DNA of 64,000 bases from Gracilaria domingensis (taxonomy: Eukaryota; Rhodophyta; Florideophyceae; Gracilariales; Gracilariaceae), in NCBI GenBank assembly GCA_022539475.1, contig VCMS01000021.1, positions 468,861 to 532,860 of the forward strand, read 5' to 3'. A model generated the notes under the pieces. That model did no database searches, was not told where the DNA came from, and worked only from the letters and a program-made list of their open reading frames with translations. Below are positions 29,761 to 39,207 of this stretch, piece by piece. Position 1 is the stretch's first letter. The number at the start of each line of letters is the position of its first letter. The position numbers and the translations under genes are program-made.

Positions 29761-31977
29761 TTATCGTTTACTACGTGGTTCATCTTGTGGAAGCCCAAAT
29801 GCGAAGCGAATTGTTCGTGAAGTAATCCTTTCCGCCAGGGAGACAGCCACTTCGAGACCCAGTCTTTGACTTTCAGGTTCTCTGAGAAACCTTCTCACTA
29901 TCGGAGACAACTTTGACGGACTGAATCCCTTGCTGCTACGTAAAATCTCTGCCATACGCTCCGCGTTCTCCATTGTTCGCGTTCTGGTCGGCGGTGGAAG
30001 TGCTCGCATGAACATGGGCAGTCGAAGACCCGCAGCTGCACCAGCCTGCGCAGCCATACCAACGTAGTATTTCGCTAGGTCCACACCCAGGGCATCCAGC
30101 TCTTCTGTGACTTCGTCTGCCAAGTTGTATCTTGCAAGTTTCCCTTGGGGCGACAATAAGAACGAGAATAACTGCTCCACTGCGACACTGACATCGTAGT
30201 CTCCAGCCGTAGACGCTGACTCTAACAAGCTTTCCAATCTATTCCACCGTGGATGGCCATTATCGAAGAGAAGGCATTGAAGAGCTTCTTGCAATTCAGG
30301 TGAAGGGTCTGTTAAGAGGCGAGAAGCAATATACGGATATGACTCTTTCAAAATCTTAAAGTTTGGATCAACCTGAATGGCAACCCCTTCCAAAACTCCC
30401 AAACATCGGATGATTGCAGTGTAATACGCAGGAAGACGAAATGGATATTGGTACATAACAGACCCCAGCTTGTCGATGACAGACTTGAAATTCAGTTCTC
30501 CGACCGACGCCCCCAACACATCCGGAAGAGCTTTGTTCAATGCTTCGATGATTGGCTCCAGATCCGTTTCAGGAGGCAAGAAACCTAGTCGTACGTATAG
30601 ATTTGCCAGCGCTGCAAAATCCCTATTTACCATATGTACAACAGCCTCAATGATGCCGTATCTTTGCGCTGGTTCCACTTCAGACATCATGCCGAAATCA
30701 AGGTAACACAAATTTCCAGTCGGTGTTGCTAAAAGGTTGCCAAGATGTGTATCGGCATGAAAGTAACCATTTTCCAACATTTGTCGAAGAGAGCACTGAA
30801 CCATAGCACGGACAAGTTCTTCAGAGCGCTCTCGAGTGAGTTTATCGCTATTCAGTCGAATACCCTCCATCCACTGCATAGTTATGACGCGTCGTTTCGT
30901 ATAGCGCCAGTATATCTTCGGCACGTCGACACCAGGCAAATCACCATACAATTCAAGAAATCTTTCCGCATTGCGAGCTTCTGAAAGATAATCTATTTCC
31001 TCGTAGATGAGCTTCCCAAATTCCTCCACAATGCTTTGGAGATCTATATCTCTCCCAGTGAGTTTCAAGATGCTGCTCAAGGTCCCGCTGAGATTGCGCA
31101 AAATGTAAATATCTAGGGCGATGATCTGTTCACAATCCGGTCTTTGAACCTTGACAGCCACTCTTTCTCCTGTCCCTCTCAACGTAGCGGTGTACACTTG
31201 CCCAATTGATGCGGCAGCCACGGGTGTTGGGTCGATGGATTCAAAAATTTGATCAACAGGTTTACCTAGTTCTTCTTCAATCAATCGAAAGGCAGTATCA
31301 TTTTCAAAAGGAGGAAGTCGATCTTGCAACTTTTGCAGTTCATCCAAATACTCTTTCGGAAGCAAATCAGGACGTGATGAAACAGCCTGGCCACCTTTGA
31401 TAATAGCAGGTCCAAGCGAAGAAACAATGCTCAAAAATTCCTTGGCGCGTTTAGGACGATTTTCCTCTTCGGCACCGAGTTGAAAATCCAAAACTATGCG
31501 CGATACAAACGAAGTAAGCGGGATGGCGATCTCCAGCTGTCTTCTGCGTACATAGAGCGAACGAGATTTAAAATACTGCACAGCCGATTGCGGGTCATAG
31601 CGCGGTCCTTCGTCGGCGCTTTTCGCAGCGCGTGCAGCCTGCTCCTCCACATCTTCCGAACTGGCTGCGACGCGCACAGCACGGGCAGGGCGGCTGTCGG
31701 ACGTGCGTTGTGTCGGAGATAACTTGCTCGACTTTGCCTGTTGACGCGCCTGTTCTAACAGTTGCTCAGCGCGCTGCAGTCGGGCGCGCACGGCGTTGGA
31801 GCGCTCGTTGGTCGAGAGCGCTTGCATAGTACATTGTGAGCGAGAGGCATAGGAGGTCACCTTGTGCGGGTTGCGAAACGTGGTAGCTCGACGGAGAACC
31901 CGAGCGGTGAGCGAACGCGCGGTGATGGCGGTAAGTGGCGATGTGGGCACCACTAACGCACAGACATATCTAGTCAT
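29761..31977 (-). CDS. ABC1/ADCK/UbiB-like atypical kinase, plastid type (ABC1K)
   Basis: ABC1K proteins act in plastoglobules and mitochondria on prenylquinone metabolism and photoprotection. The ATG at 31977 (MTRYVCALVVPTSPL) begins a basic transit-type leader; the frame runs a further 101 codons upstream through unlikely sequence. 738 residues. Family motifs: KGGQ with SSRPDLLP, the Ala-rich AAASIGQVY loop replacing the P-loop, VAVKVQRP, EIDYLSEARNAERF, MEGIRL, and the catalytic HADTHLGN and LDFGMMSE. The usual form is HADPHPGN, so two prolines are changed. A C-terminal extension of about 200 residues follows. No intron. Confidence 0.92.
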   Translation of the reverse strand: MTRYVCALVVPTSPLTAITARSLTARVLRRATTFRNPHKVTSYASRSQCTMQALSTNERSNAVRARLQRAEQLLEQARQQAKSSKLSPTQRTSDSRPARAVRVAASSEDVEEQAARAAKSADEGPRYDPQSAVQYFKSRSLYVRRRQLEIAIPLTSFVSRIVLDFQLGAEEENRPKRAKEFLSIVSSLGPAIIKGGQAVSSRPDLLPKEYLDELQKLQDRLPPFENDTAFRLIEEELGKPVDQIFESIDPTPVAAASIGQVYTATLRGTGERVAVKVQRPDCEQIIALDIYILRNLSGTLSSILKLTGRDIDLQSIVEEFGKLIYEEIDYLSEARNAERFLELYGDLPGVDVPKIYWRYTKRRVITMQWMEGIRLNSDKLTRERSEELVRAMVQCSLRQMLENGYFHADTHLGNLLATPTGNLCYLDFGMMSEVEPAQRYGIIEAVVHMVNRDFAALANLYVRLGFLPPETDLEPIIEALNKALPDVLGASVGELNFKSVIDKLGSVMYQYPFRLPAYYTAIIRCLGVLEGVAIQVDPNFKILKESYPYIASRLLTDPSPELQEALQCLLFDNGHPRWNRLESLLESASTAGDYDVSVAVEQLFSFLLSPQGKLARYNLADEVTEELDALGVDLAKYYVGMAAQAGAAAGLRLPMFMRALPPPTRTRTMENAERMAEILRSSKGFSPSKLSPIVRRFLREPESQRLGLEVAVSLAERITSRTIRFAFGLPQDEPRSKR

Positions 31978-32448
31978 GTTGACCGCAGCTCTGGTGTACG
32001 CTTCGTTCGTCAGGTATGAACGAGGTGGGCTGGGCGCGGCCGCGAGCGGTAGCAACGAAGAGCAACGCCGAGGCGCTCTGCGCGCACGCGCAGATTGAAC
32101 GCTCGCATGCGTTGCGTGCCCATTCCATTCACGGAGATGAGCGCGGTTCGTATTGGATGCAGCGCACAAAATGTAGCAACCCCCACGTGTGGCACGAGCA
32201 CACGTGTTCATACCGAGGTGCATTTCTGACCGCAATCTGCCCGCAGCTGCACGCGCATCAGCGCACCTCCACGACCACAAATTGCGCCTCCATGTCGCCC
32301 TCTCTTTCTTCGAGCTCAGCAGCGCTATGGTAGATAGGAAGGTAGACTACAACTACTAACGCTGAATCGCTGCATTCCGTCTCTTCCTCGTAGTTCTGCG
32401 TTCTGCTTCAGTTTACTGCACCTGGTTGATCTCTACGTACTTCTGAAT
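31978..32448. promoter_or_regulatory. Divergent intergenic region, ABC1K / small plastid protein
   Basis: About 470 bp, moderately G+C-rich near ABC1K. No TATA box or repeat is clear, and no gene is supported. Confidence 0.4.
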
Positions 32449-32804
32449 ATGGCTTTTATCTCCTCCTTCACCGGCCTTACCGTACGCAGTGCCACCAACA
32501 GGCGCGCCGTCTGCAATGCTGCGCCGCGTCGCGCGGCCAAGTGGTCCATGAGTGAAGAAGGAAAGGGCTTTGGAGGTGGTGAGGCAACCAGAGAGTAAGT
32601 TCATCAAGCACCTGTCTTCACCCAATATATTTTCACTAAGCTTTACTAACGCCTGCGCGTTGCGTTTCTCTTGCGCACAGTCCGGCTCCCACTGAGATCG
32701 ACCCGAATGATCCCAAGGGCAAGCAGAAGGCCATCCATGCGGCCGAGACTTTTACTGAGTATCAGGCACGCATGAAGCGTGAGGCTGCAGAGAAGAACAA
32801 GTGA
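32449..32804 (+). CDS. Small plastid-type protein, 89 aa, two exons
   Basis: Exons 32449-32594 and 32681-32804 flank an 86-bp intron (GTAAGT to CACAG, branch-like TTACTAACG at about 32643). The junction falls inside an Asp codon. The protein starts MAFISSFTGLTVRSATNRRAV, a transit-peptide-like leader with the early Phe typical of red-lineage plastid proteins. A charged, soluble domain follows: TEIDPNDPKGKQKAIHAAET then FTEYQARMKREAAEKNK. I do not recognise the family. The clean intron, leader and spacing make it a real gene; each exon alone looks too short to notice. Confidence 0.75.
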
Positions 32805-33479
32805 GCTTTGTGATCACCGTGCTTTTTCACTCGTGCATGTAGAAACGGCGGTTAACGTGTCTCTAGTCGTGTCGACAACGTGCCCAGTAAAAGTGAACAT
32901 TTGAACTCAAAACTCGTAGAACATTGTACCTACCGCACTTTCGTGCTCAGACGCATGCTGAATTGCTGCGTGATCATCACCGTGATGCCCACGTGCGTGT
33001 CTGTCAGAAACTGGGCAGTAATTTCTCATACTTTCAGCAGATCTACTGGTACCAAGGGTAACCTTGTCTTATAGAATTGCAGCACCCAACATCTCTCACG
33101 AATAACGACGATCCCCTTCACCGCTCGTTCTTGCGATCACGCCGGTGCATTGCGCAACACTTGACATTCACCATCTGTCCCCAAATGACAATTGTGCGGT
33201 CACAGCATTTCGACCTCCCAAATTTTGCCACTATTTGGCCCTACATACGGCATTCTGGCCCTTCACGGACAAAGTTCACCGTCGTTCCCATTGCCTGGTT
33301 TGGTGCTGTCGCACCCCGTACCAGCTCGCACACTCACCCCACGAGTATTCGTTCTGCCTATCAAGGTCCGAGCACGATAATTTCAGAGCGTGCCGATAAG
33401 GGTAGCTGCAACAGTCGCAACAGACCGCTGCAACTCAGTGATATTCTACCATCCCCATACCTGAATTGATCTTTTTGTC
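32805..33479. other. Intergenic
   Basis: No gene recognised. It should contain the promoter of the aldo/keto reductase gene. The open frames at 33077-33469 overlap in several phases and look random. Confidence 0.4.
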
Positions 33480-34727
33480 ATGACGCACGCCCATACCTCC
33501 CACAATACCTCCCCAAAGCTGCCGGCATTTGCCATCCCGTCCAATGCTGGTCTTCGCCGCACAGCGTGGGCTCCACGCACAGGCATGACGTCTTCAACCT
33601 GTCCAAGGAAATGTGTGGCAATGGTGGCAGAAACAAAAGCGCCAACCACCGACTACAAGATACGTCCCGTTGGAGACGCCGGCTTGGTCATGACCGAAGT
33701 CACGCTCGGAACAATGACGTGGGGTCATCAAAACACTGAGCAAGAGGCCCATGATCAGCTGGACTGTGCTTTTGAAAGAGGTGTGGTGGGCATTGACGGT
33801 GCAGAAATCTATCCTGTACCACCACGTGAAGAAACTTGCGCCGACACTGAGCGCATGATTGGCTCGTGGATCAAGAAACGCGGCGGTTCTTCCTTTCGAG
33901 AGAAACTTGTGATCTTTTCAAAGGTTGCCGGTGGTAACATAGGGGGAAGAACGATGTCGTGGATTCGAGGGAATGATAGAAAAGTGGACAAGAAAAACAT
34001 TCGGACTGCTGTGGAAGGCATCCTGAAACGACTGGGCACTGACTATATAGATCTTTTACAAATCCACTGGCCTGATAGGTACGTACCATTATTTGGAGCA
34101 GGTGCATACGATATCACGAAAGAAGTAGATGCCGTACCCTTCGAAGAGCAGGTTGCAGCCATGGATGAGCTAATTAAGGAGGGATTGATCCGAAACTACG
34201 GACTAAGCAACGAAACCGCTTGGGGTGTCTCGCAGTTCCACGCTGTAGCTCAAGCAAATGGGTGGGCAAAGCCAGTATCTATTCAAAACTCGTATAGTTT
34301 GATATACCGTGATTTTGACGGCCATTTGGCGGAGGTTTGTGCTGAACGAAACACAAACGTACCCCTCCTTGCCTACAGCCCTCTTGCCGGAGGTGCCCTA
34401 ACGGGAAAATACCTTGAACCACCATTTCCGAGTGATACAAGATTCGCATTATATCCAGGTTATATGGAACGCTTCCGAAGTAGTCTGGCCGCAGAGGCGA
34501 TTCGTGAGTACAAGCGTGTTGCTGACGAAGCAGGTCTTACTCTCACACAGCTGTCTCTAGCATGGTGCAAGAGTAGGTGGTTTGTCGCCAGCACGATCAT
34601 CGGTGCGACCAGTATAAAGCAATTGGAAGAAAATCTGGATGCATTTTCTGTGGACCTCGATCCAGCCGTCATTGAAGCTGTGGAGAAGGTCTACATGCGC
34701 TATCGAGATCCTTCTAAAACCTCGTAA
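33480..34727 (+). CDS. Aldo/keto reductase, Tas-like, probably plastid
   Basis: NAD(P)H-dependent oxidoreductase with an (alpha/beta)8 barrel; the substrate is unknown. 415 residues. The first 55 are Ser/Thr/Pro/Arg-rich with almost no acids, as in a transit peptide. The barrel starts with VMTEVTLGTMTWG. Catalytic residues are in GVVGIDGAEIYPVPP (Asp, Tyr), IFSKVAGG (Lys) and QIHWPDR (His). Later motifs are YGLSNETAWGV, IQNSYSLIYRD, PLLAYSPLAGGALTGKY and the nucleotide-binding TIIGATSIKQLEENL. The region GTMTWGHQNTEQEAHDQLD is typical of the Tas-like group, which includes plant chloroplast members. No intron. Confidence 0.92.
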   Translation: MTHAHTSHNTSPKLPAFAIPSNAGLRRTAWAPRTGMTSSTCPRKCVAMVAETKAPTTDYKIRPVGDAGLVMTEVTLGTMTWGHQNTEQEAHDQLDCAFERGVVGIDGAEIYPVPPREETCADTERMIGSWIKKRGGSSFREKLVIFSKVAGGNIGGRTMSWIRGNDRKVDKKNIRTAVEGILKRLGTDYIDLLQIHWPDRYVPLFGAGAYDITKEVDAVPFEEQVAAMDELIKEGLIRNYGLSNETAWGVSQFHAVAQANGWAKPVSIQNSYSLIYRDFDGHLAEVCAERNTNVPLLAYSPLAGGALTGKYLEPPFPSDTRFALYPGYMERFRSSLAAEAIREYKRVADEAGLTLTQLSLAWCKSRWFVASTIIGATSIKQLEENLDAFSVDLDPAVIEAVEKVYMRYRDPSKTS

Positions 34728-34882
34728 TCCGATTCCATTCCCGCGCTACTGTGCATCGGAAGCAGATCCCGAGTCCGCAAAGCACCCCATATAATCGCCG
34801 TTAGCTCTGTATGTAAGACTCAATCTCGCGTGAGTTTGCCCAGTGTGTCACCGTGAAGAGGTTATGACTTGTTGATCTCGTT

Positions 34883-36193
34883 CTAGAGAAGCACAAGAGT
34901 GTTTCTGTCTTTTGGAATAGGGCGACATTTCCAGTTGTAAAGATAGTAATTCAAGGTGCCATCCCCTATATGAAACTTCAGATCTTCAAAAAACTGAGCA
35001 TTCTGCGCAAGGTCCAGGGCATTGAATACGTCAAACTTGTTGTTATGAGCCAGCACCAAGGCGTCCTTCACGAGAGCCTGTATGGAGGTCTTTTTTGGCA
35101 CAATGCAAAAGGCGTAGGCTGCTTGAAGAGTTGTGTGCAAGGGATTGTTAATAACGCTCGATGGAAGTGAGTAGAAGGCAATCAGATCAGTAATATGCTT
35201 GGTTTCGGGGTCTTCAACCACATAGGTATAAATTACACCGTCACGAGGCAAGAGCCAATGTGAGAACTCGTCCTCGTCCATTTCAACGGTGAGCTGAAAG
35301 TCGGACATATACTCTCTCAGCAAAGCGCATGCTTGTGATACGTCGGCTTTGCACATAAGACGGATTCCAGGCACGTTTGTAGCAGAGGTGAGAGAATAAA
35401 GCTTGATGGTGCGTGCCATAGTCATGCGAGGTTTGAGCCTGGAGAAGCCAGTCTCGATGAGCTTCTTGGGGTTGAGCGATCGATGATAATAACGAGAGGA
35501 TGAGACAGGACGTGGCAATAAAGCACCAGCGGTGTACACCGCTTGCCAAATTCCAATGAGATTGACGCGTCGCGTGATCTCGCGGATAAGGACCGGGGCT
35601 AGTCTTTTGGATCGCAGCTTCTTGTGCACACAGAGAAAGTTAATTTCGACCATTCGCAGGGACGAGGTGTGAACATTAATGGTGGCCGGTATGGCGGTGA
35701 TGAACGCGACGAGCTTTTTATTGCTCTTCACGCGCACGCCGACATGCCAGTTCTCTTGCCAGCCCGGTGGAAGCAAAGCCCATCGCAGAAACTCGCGCGA
35801 ATAATCGAAGCGAAACATAGAGGCCCCATCTTCCACGTAGTTCTCGTTAAGAAGTCGGTACGTCTCCTCAAGCTGCTTGTCATCAGTGACATCGATGTCA
35901 CTCCACTCAAAGGAATCAATAAGCGCATATGGATGTTTGGGAACGTCTTCAAGCTTCTTGAGCTCGATAGGCTGTCCTTCATGCTCCATGGCCAACAACT
36001 CATTCTCCTGATTCATCTGCGGCACGGGCTGCGTGCTCCAGAACTTGTACTCCTTGGGCTTGTCGGCGATCGCAGTATTGCCCAGCAACTCGAGCAACTT
36101 TGCGTGCGCCTCGGCGCCCGAGAGCTGCACCTCGCGCACGGGCTTATTGGACGACGAGGCGGCATTGCCGGGGCGATGCGGACGATCGGCCAT
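34883..36193 (-). CDS. NMT1: Glycylpeptide N-tetradecanoyltransferase (N-myristoyltransferase)
   Basis: Attaches myristate to the N-terminal glycine of target proteins in the cytosol. The ATG at 36193 (MADRPHRPG) gives 436 residues; the frame beyond begins with TTG. Family features in order: KFWSTQPVPQ, ALIDSFEWSDIDV, YVEDGASMFRFDYS, WHVGVRV, the signature EINFLCVHKKLRSKRLAPVLI, YTAGALLPRPV, and near the end LKFHIGDGTLNYYLYNWKC. The C-terminus ends in Leu-Leu, whose carboxylate acts in catalysis in known NMTs. No intron. Two other genes of this window have Gly2 myristoylation motifs. Confidence 0.96.
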   Translation of the reverse strand: MADRPHRPGNAASSSNKPVREVQLSGAEAHAKLLELLGNTAIADKPKEYKFWSTQPVPQMNQENELLAMEHEGQPIELKKLEDVPKHPYALIDSFEWSDIDVTDDKQLEETYRLLNENYVEDGASMFRFDYSREFLRWALLPPGWQENWHVGVRVKSNKKLVAFITAIPATINVHTSSLRMVEINFLCVHKKLRSKRLAPVLIREITRRVNLIGIWQAVYTAGALLPRPVSSSRYYHRSLNPKKLIETGFSRLKPRMTMARTIKLYSLTSATNVPGIRLMCKADVSQACALLREYMSDFQLTVEMDEDEFSHWLLPRDGVIYTYVVEDPETKHITDLIAFYSLPSSVINNPLHTTLQAAYAFCIVPKKTSIQALVKDALVLAHNNKFDVFNALDLAQNAQFFEDLKFHIGDGTLNYYLYNWKCRPIPKDRNTLVLL

Positions 36194-36674
36194 GAGCTCA
36201 CAAACGCGCGCTGCTGCCAAAGCAAACGGAGCGCTCGATACGTACGTGTAGACTGCACGGTAATGTTAGATACCTTCGTATTCTATCGGCCGCGAATCTG
36301 CAAATCGGCGCGGCAGAATTTGAGACATGCGCGACCGCTGCGTGCGGGACGCGCAGCCGCACGGTCGAAAAAGCGCCGAAAAGTGCTCGGAAAAAGAGCG
36401 AAAAATCGTCGCCCACCTCGCAGCCGGAAGCAGTCCAAAAATAGATCGGGGTGCAAGATTGCCGCAGACGGCGGTCCGCCGTGCGGTCGGTCTGCTGCCG
36501 CGGTCACGCCCGCGCCGAGCGCGTCGTGCACCTAACGGCTGCGCCAACAAATGGCGTCCACGCGTCGCCGCACTCCGCCTCTGTTACAGACGTGCGGCTC
36601 GGCGTTCCCGTTCTACATAAGCGCCTCTCCGTCTCGACCCCTCGCGCCCGCGTCGAGCTCTCGCATCTCCCGCC
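36194..36674. promoter_or_regulatory. GC-rich divergent promoter, NMT / zinc-finger gene
   Basis: About 480 bp between divergent starts, CpG-rich from 36300. No TATA box is clear. Open frames in it are compositional. Confidence 0.45.
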
Positions 36675-37334
36675 ATGTCTGACCGACCGCCGTCGCCACA
36701 GCAACAACGCCCACAACAGCAGCACGCTTGCCCGTACTGTAGGCAGCAATTCGATACCTTCAGCACCGTCGTGGATCACCTTCATCGCAACGAATGCCAC
36801 CAAGTGTACACCAAGCCGTCTCCACCCCAAACCGCGCCCGCTTGCCAGCCCCCTTCTTCTCATCAAAGCGCGGCGGTGCTGCTGCACGCTTTAAACCCGG
36901 ATCTGCTGTGCGCGCGCGGCTCAACCACATGGGGGTCCGTATTCGCGCCGTCCATGCTGGAGCAAGTGTGGCTGCCGCAACTATGCGCCACGGCCAACAC
37001 GTCGACGCCCGACACCCGCGCCAACCCCCCGCCACCCGACGAAGCGCGCTCTCGCAGCCTGACGTGTCCGCACTGCGGCGCCGCGCTTTCCAACATCGGC
37101 AACCTCAACCGCCACATTCGCGCCGTTCATATCGACATCCGCCGCTTCAAGTGCGAGCACTGCGAGTGGGCGTTCCACCGGAGAAGCGAGCTCAAGTCGC
37201 ATGTGATGCGGGTGCACTTTGAGGTGAAGCCGCATCGATGCCGTTGGTGCGAGAAGTCGTACACGAGGAAGGAGCATTTGCAGAGGCATGTGCGTAGCGA
37301 CCACTCGCCGTCCAAGCGCCGCCCGCGCAGTTAA
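36675..37334 (+). CDS. C2H2 zinc-finger protein, 219 aa
   Basis: Likely nuclear DNA-binding regulator. One isolated finger (CPYCRQQF...HLHRNECH) lies at residues 19-41. Three closely spaced fingers fill the C-terminal half: CPHCGAALSNIGNLNRHIRAVH, CEHCEWAFHRRSELKSHVMRVH split by its usual linker, and CRWCEKSYTRKEHLQRHVRSDH. The middle is low complexity. The tail SPSKRRPRS is a possible nuclear signal. Coding sequence is G+C-rich, like its promoter. No intron, and the target is unknown. Confidence 0.85.
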   Translation: MSDRPPSPQQQRPQQQHACPYCRQQFDTFSTVVDHLHRNECHQVYTKPSPPQTAPACQPPSSHQSAAVLLHALNPDLLCARGSTTWGSVFAPSMLEQVWLPQLCATANTSTPDTRANPPPPDEARSRSLTCPHCGAALSNIGNLNRHIRAVHIDIRRFKCEHCEWAFHRRSELKSHVMRVHFEVKPHRCRWCEKSYTRKEHLQRHVRSDHSPSKRRPRS

Positions 37335-38767
37335 TTTGGACACACGGCGCTGCGCCAGTGCAAGGTGGCTACGCTACCTTTGGCAGTTACGTGCATGGAC
37401 GCGCGGCAGCACTGTCTCTTCGTGCCACGCCCATTACAGAACGCCACTGTCAGCACCGTGCCCAAAGCTTACCCCATGCTCCCGTCGCCGCCTTGAATCG
37501 CACCTGCCACACACCACAACTTATTCCATCACCTCACTAATCCTGCTCGAGCTCGAACAAGATCTTCTCGTTACGGTTAGCCACCATTCACGTTTTATAA
37601 ATGGCGGGAGGTCCAACACAGACAAGTCGCAAGACCGGTCTCGCAACTCTATTCTTGTTCATTATTGGCTAGCCTTTCGCAAGTATTCCGTTGCTACCCA
37701 CCACCCATACGCAATCACACCTTTCGATAATCATGTTCTTTTTCTTCATCGTGCGTACTGCTGTGCTTTGCACATGTGCAGTTCCAGATAGGCTGCCGTG
37801 ATGGTAGAGACACGCCTGTTCTCGACATATATAATGCCAACCAAACTGACTGCAATAAAAGTTTGTAATCGCCCTTGCATCACACTCTCTGCGACAGTGT
37901 TCGTCGTTTATTCATGGAGTTCTAAAGATGGAAACAACATTACATACCCAACCAATACCAGTGCGTAGAAAACGTATACCTTCAGCCTCCAACAGCCTGG
38001 ATACAGGCCGTTGTTTTGGTGCTGCTTTCCACTCGCAGCTGTTGCAAAATACTCATGAACAGCAAGTGTTTACTGTACTCTTGGGAGTCTAGGCATAACC
38101 GTGGTTTCTCAAAACCTTATCTTCGCATTATCACATCTATGTCTAATGACGAAATAGCACCAAGATGTAAAATGTGCAATAATCAAAGGGCTACAAGACC
38201 ATATTCCCGAGCCACTGAAGCGCCGTCTCACGATATCGTACGCGCACAATATGCACACAAGCTGTCGTTCGAGATGGAAGGGTTATCACATTCGGAACGA
38301 GGGAAAATCTTCCCCGAGGGTTCTCCTTGGTATCTCTGTTTGATCCTGACCCGGGAGCTTGCCTAAGATACTAATACTGGTACCCCTGGGATACACTACT
38401 AGTGGGCCCGTGATCATCCGGGATGTGTGACATCGAGGTCAAAATTTCGTCCAAACGCCTGTGACCATGGACTCCATGGCACGCACCGACAGAGAAACAC
38501 TTCCGGACGACGCGTTACAGTACTGGAACTGTAAAGGTTACAGTGTAATCTGTGTTCTTGCTTTCAAATTGTTTTCATAGGGGCGGAAAGTTTTCATTCA
38601 AAACGAGAAATCTTGACGAAGCATTCCGTCGCAATTTCGACGTTACTACCAGGGGTAGCCTTATAGCCTTCTATCCTTAGTAATAACAACAACTACAAGG
38701 GTACCAAGGCAGCCTTATACCCTTGTAGATCATCCAGCAAGTTGCTGGATCTTAAAACAAGATATTC
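37335..38767. other. Intergenic, no gene
   Basis: No gene recognised. An 11-bp perfect inverted repeat (CTACAAGGGTA at 38693-38703, complement at 38718-38728) lies just left of the hAT-type element. AATAAA at 37854 could serve the zinc-finger transcript. Confidence 0.4.
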
Positions 38768-38945
38768 TAGGGGCGTATTTGTGACTACCAAAATAGTAAA
38801 TTGAGTAGTCACTGGTCAACAAAATGGCAAATCGACTAGTCACAACGCTAAAAATAAGAAAAAAATAGGATGATAACTAGTTCTGCTAAAGTAGTCAGTC
38901 AATCTTTATTATTTGGCAAAATAGTCGGTCACAAATACGGCCCTG
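38768..38945. mobile_element. hAT-type miniature inverted-repeat element (MITE), 178 bp
   Basis: The left end TAGGGGCGTATTTGTGAC matches the complement of the right end (CAGGGCCGTATTTGTGAC) at 16 of 18 positions. The element is flanked by an 8-bp direct repeat AGATATTC at 38760-38767 and 38946-38953. An 8-bp target duplication and ends beginning (T/C)AGGG are hallmarks of the hAT superfamily. Several subterminal TAGTCAC-like words occur inside, as expected for transposase binding. It encodes nothing, so it depends on a partner elsewhere. Confidence 0.85.
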
Positions 38946-39059
38946 AGATATTCCGACCAGGAAGCCGCTGAGCCAGTCGCGTTATACAGCTGGCATCGTG
39001 CACACGCACAGCCACCCCGAGCAAAGCCCTCCACTCCGCGGGCGCCGCCCGAGTTTGCG

Positions 39060-39101
39060 TCGCCGCTCTCCTTCTCGTAGACTACGAGAAGGATAGCGGC
39101 G
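39060..39101. repeat. Imperfect hairpin
   Basis: GCCGCT-CTC-CTTCTCGTAG, one base, then CTACGAGAAG-GAT-AGCGGC. Two paired arms are separated by a 3-base mismatch. It abuts the larger palindrome to the right. Confidence 0.7.
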
Positions 39102-39102
39102 G

Positions 39103-39207
39103 CGTGCCGTCGGCTCTGTGAGAGCACTAGGCACGTGAGGCACTACGACTACGACTACGACTCGTAGTGCCTCACGTGCCTAGTGCTCTCACAGAGCCGA
39201 CGGCACG
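39103..39207. repeat. Large perfect palindrome, 46-bp arms, 13-bp loop
   Basis: Arm 39103-39148 is exactly complementary to 39162-39207; the loop is CTACGACTACGAC, itself a partial triplet repeat. No mismatch in 46 bp implies recent origin or active maintenance. It encodes nothing apparent. Confidence 0.9.
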
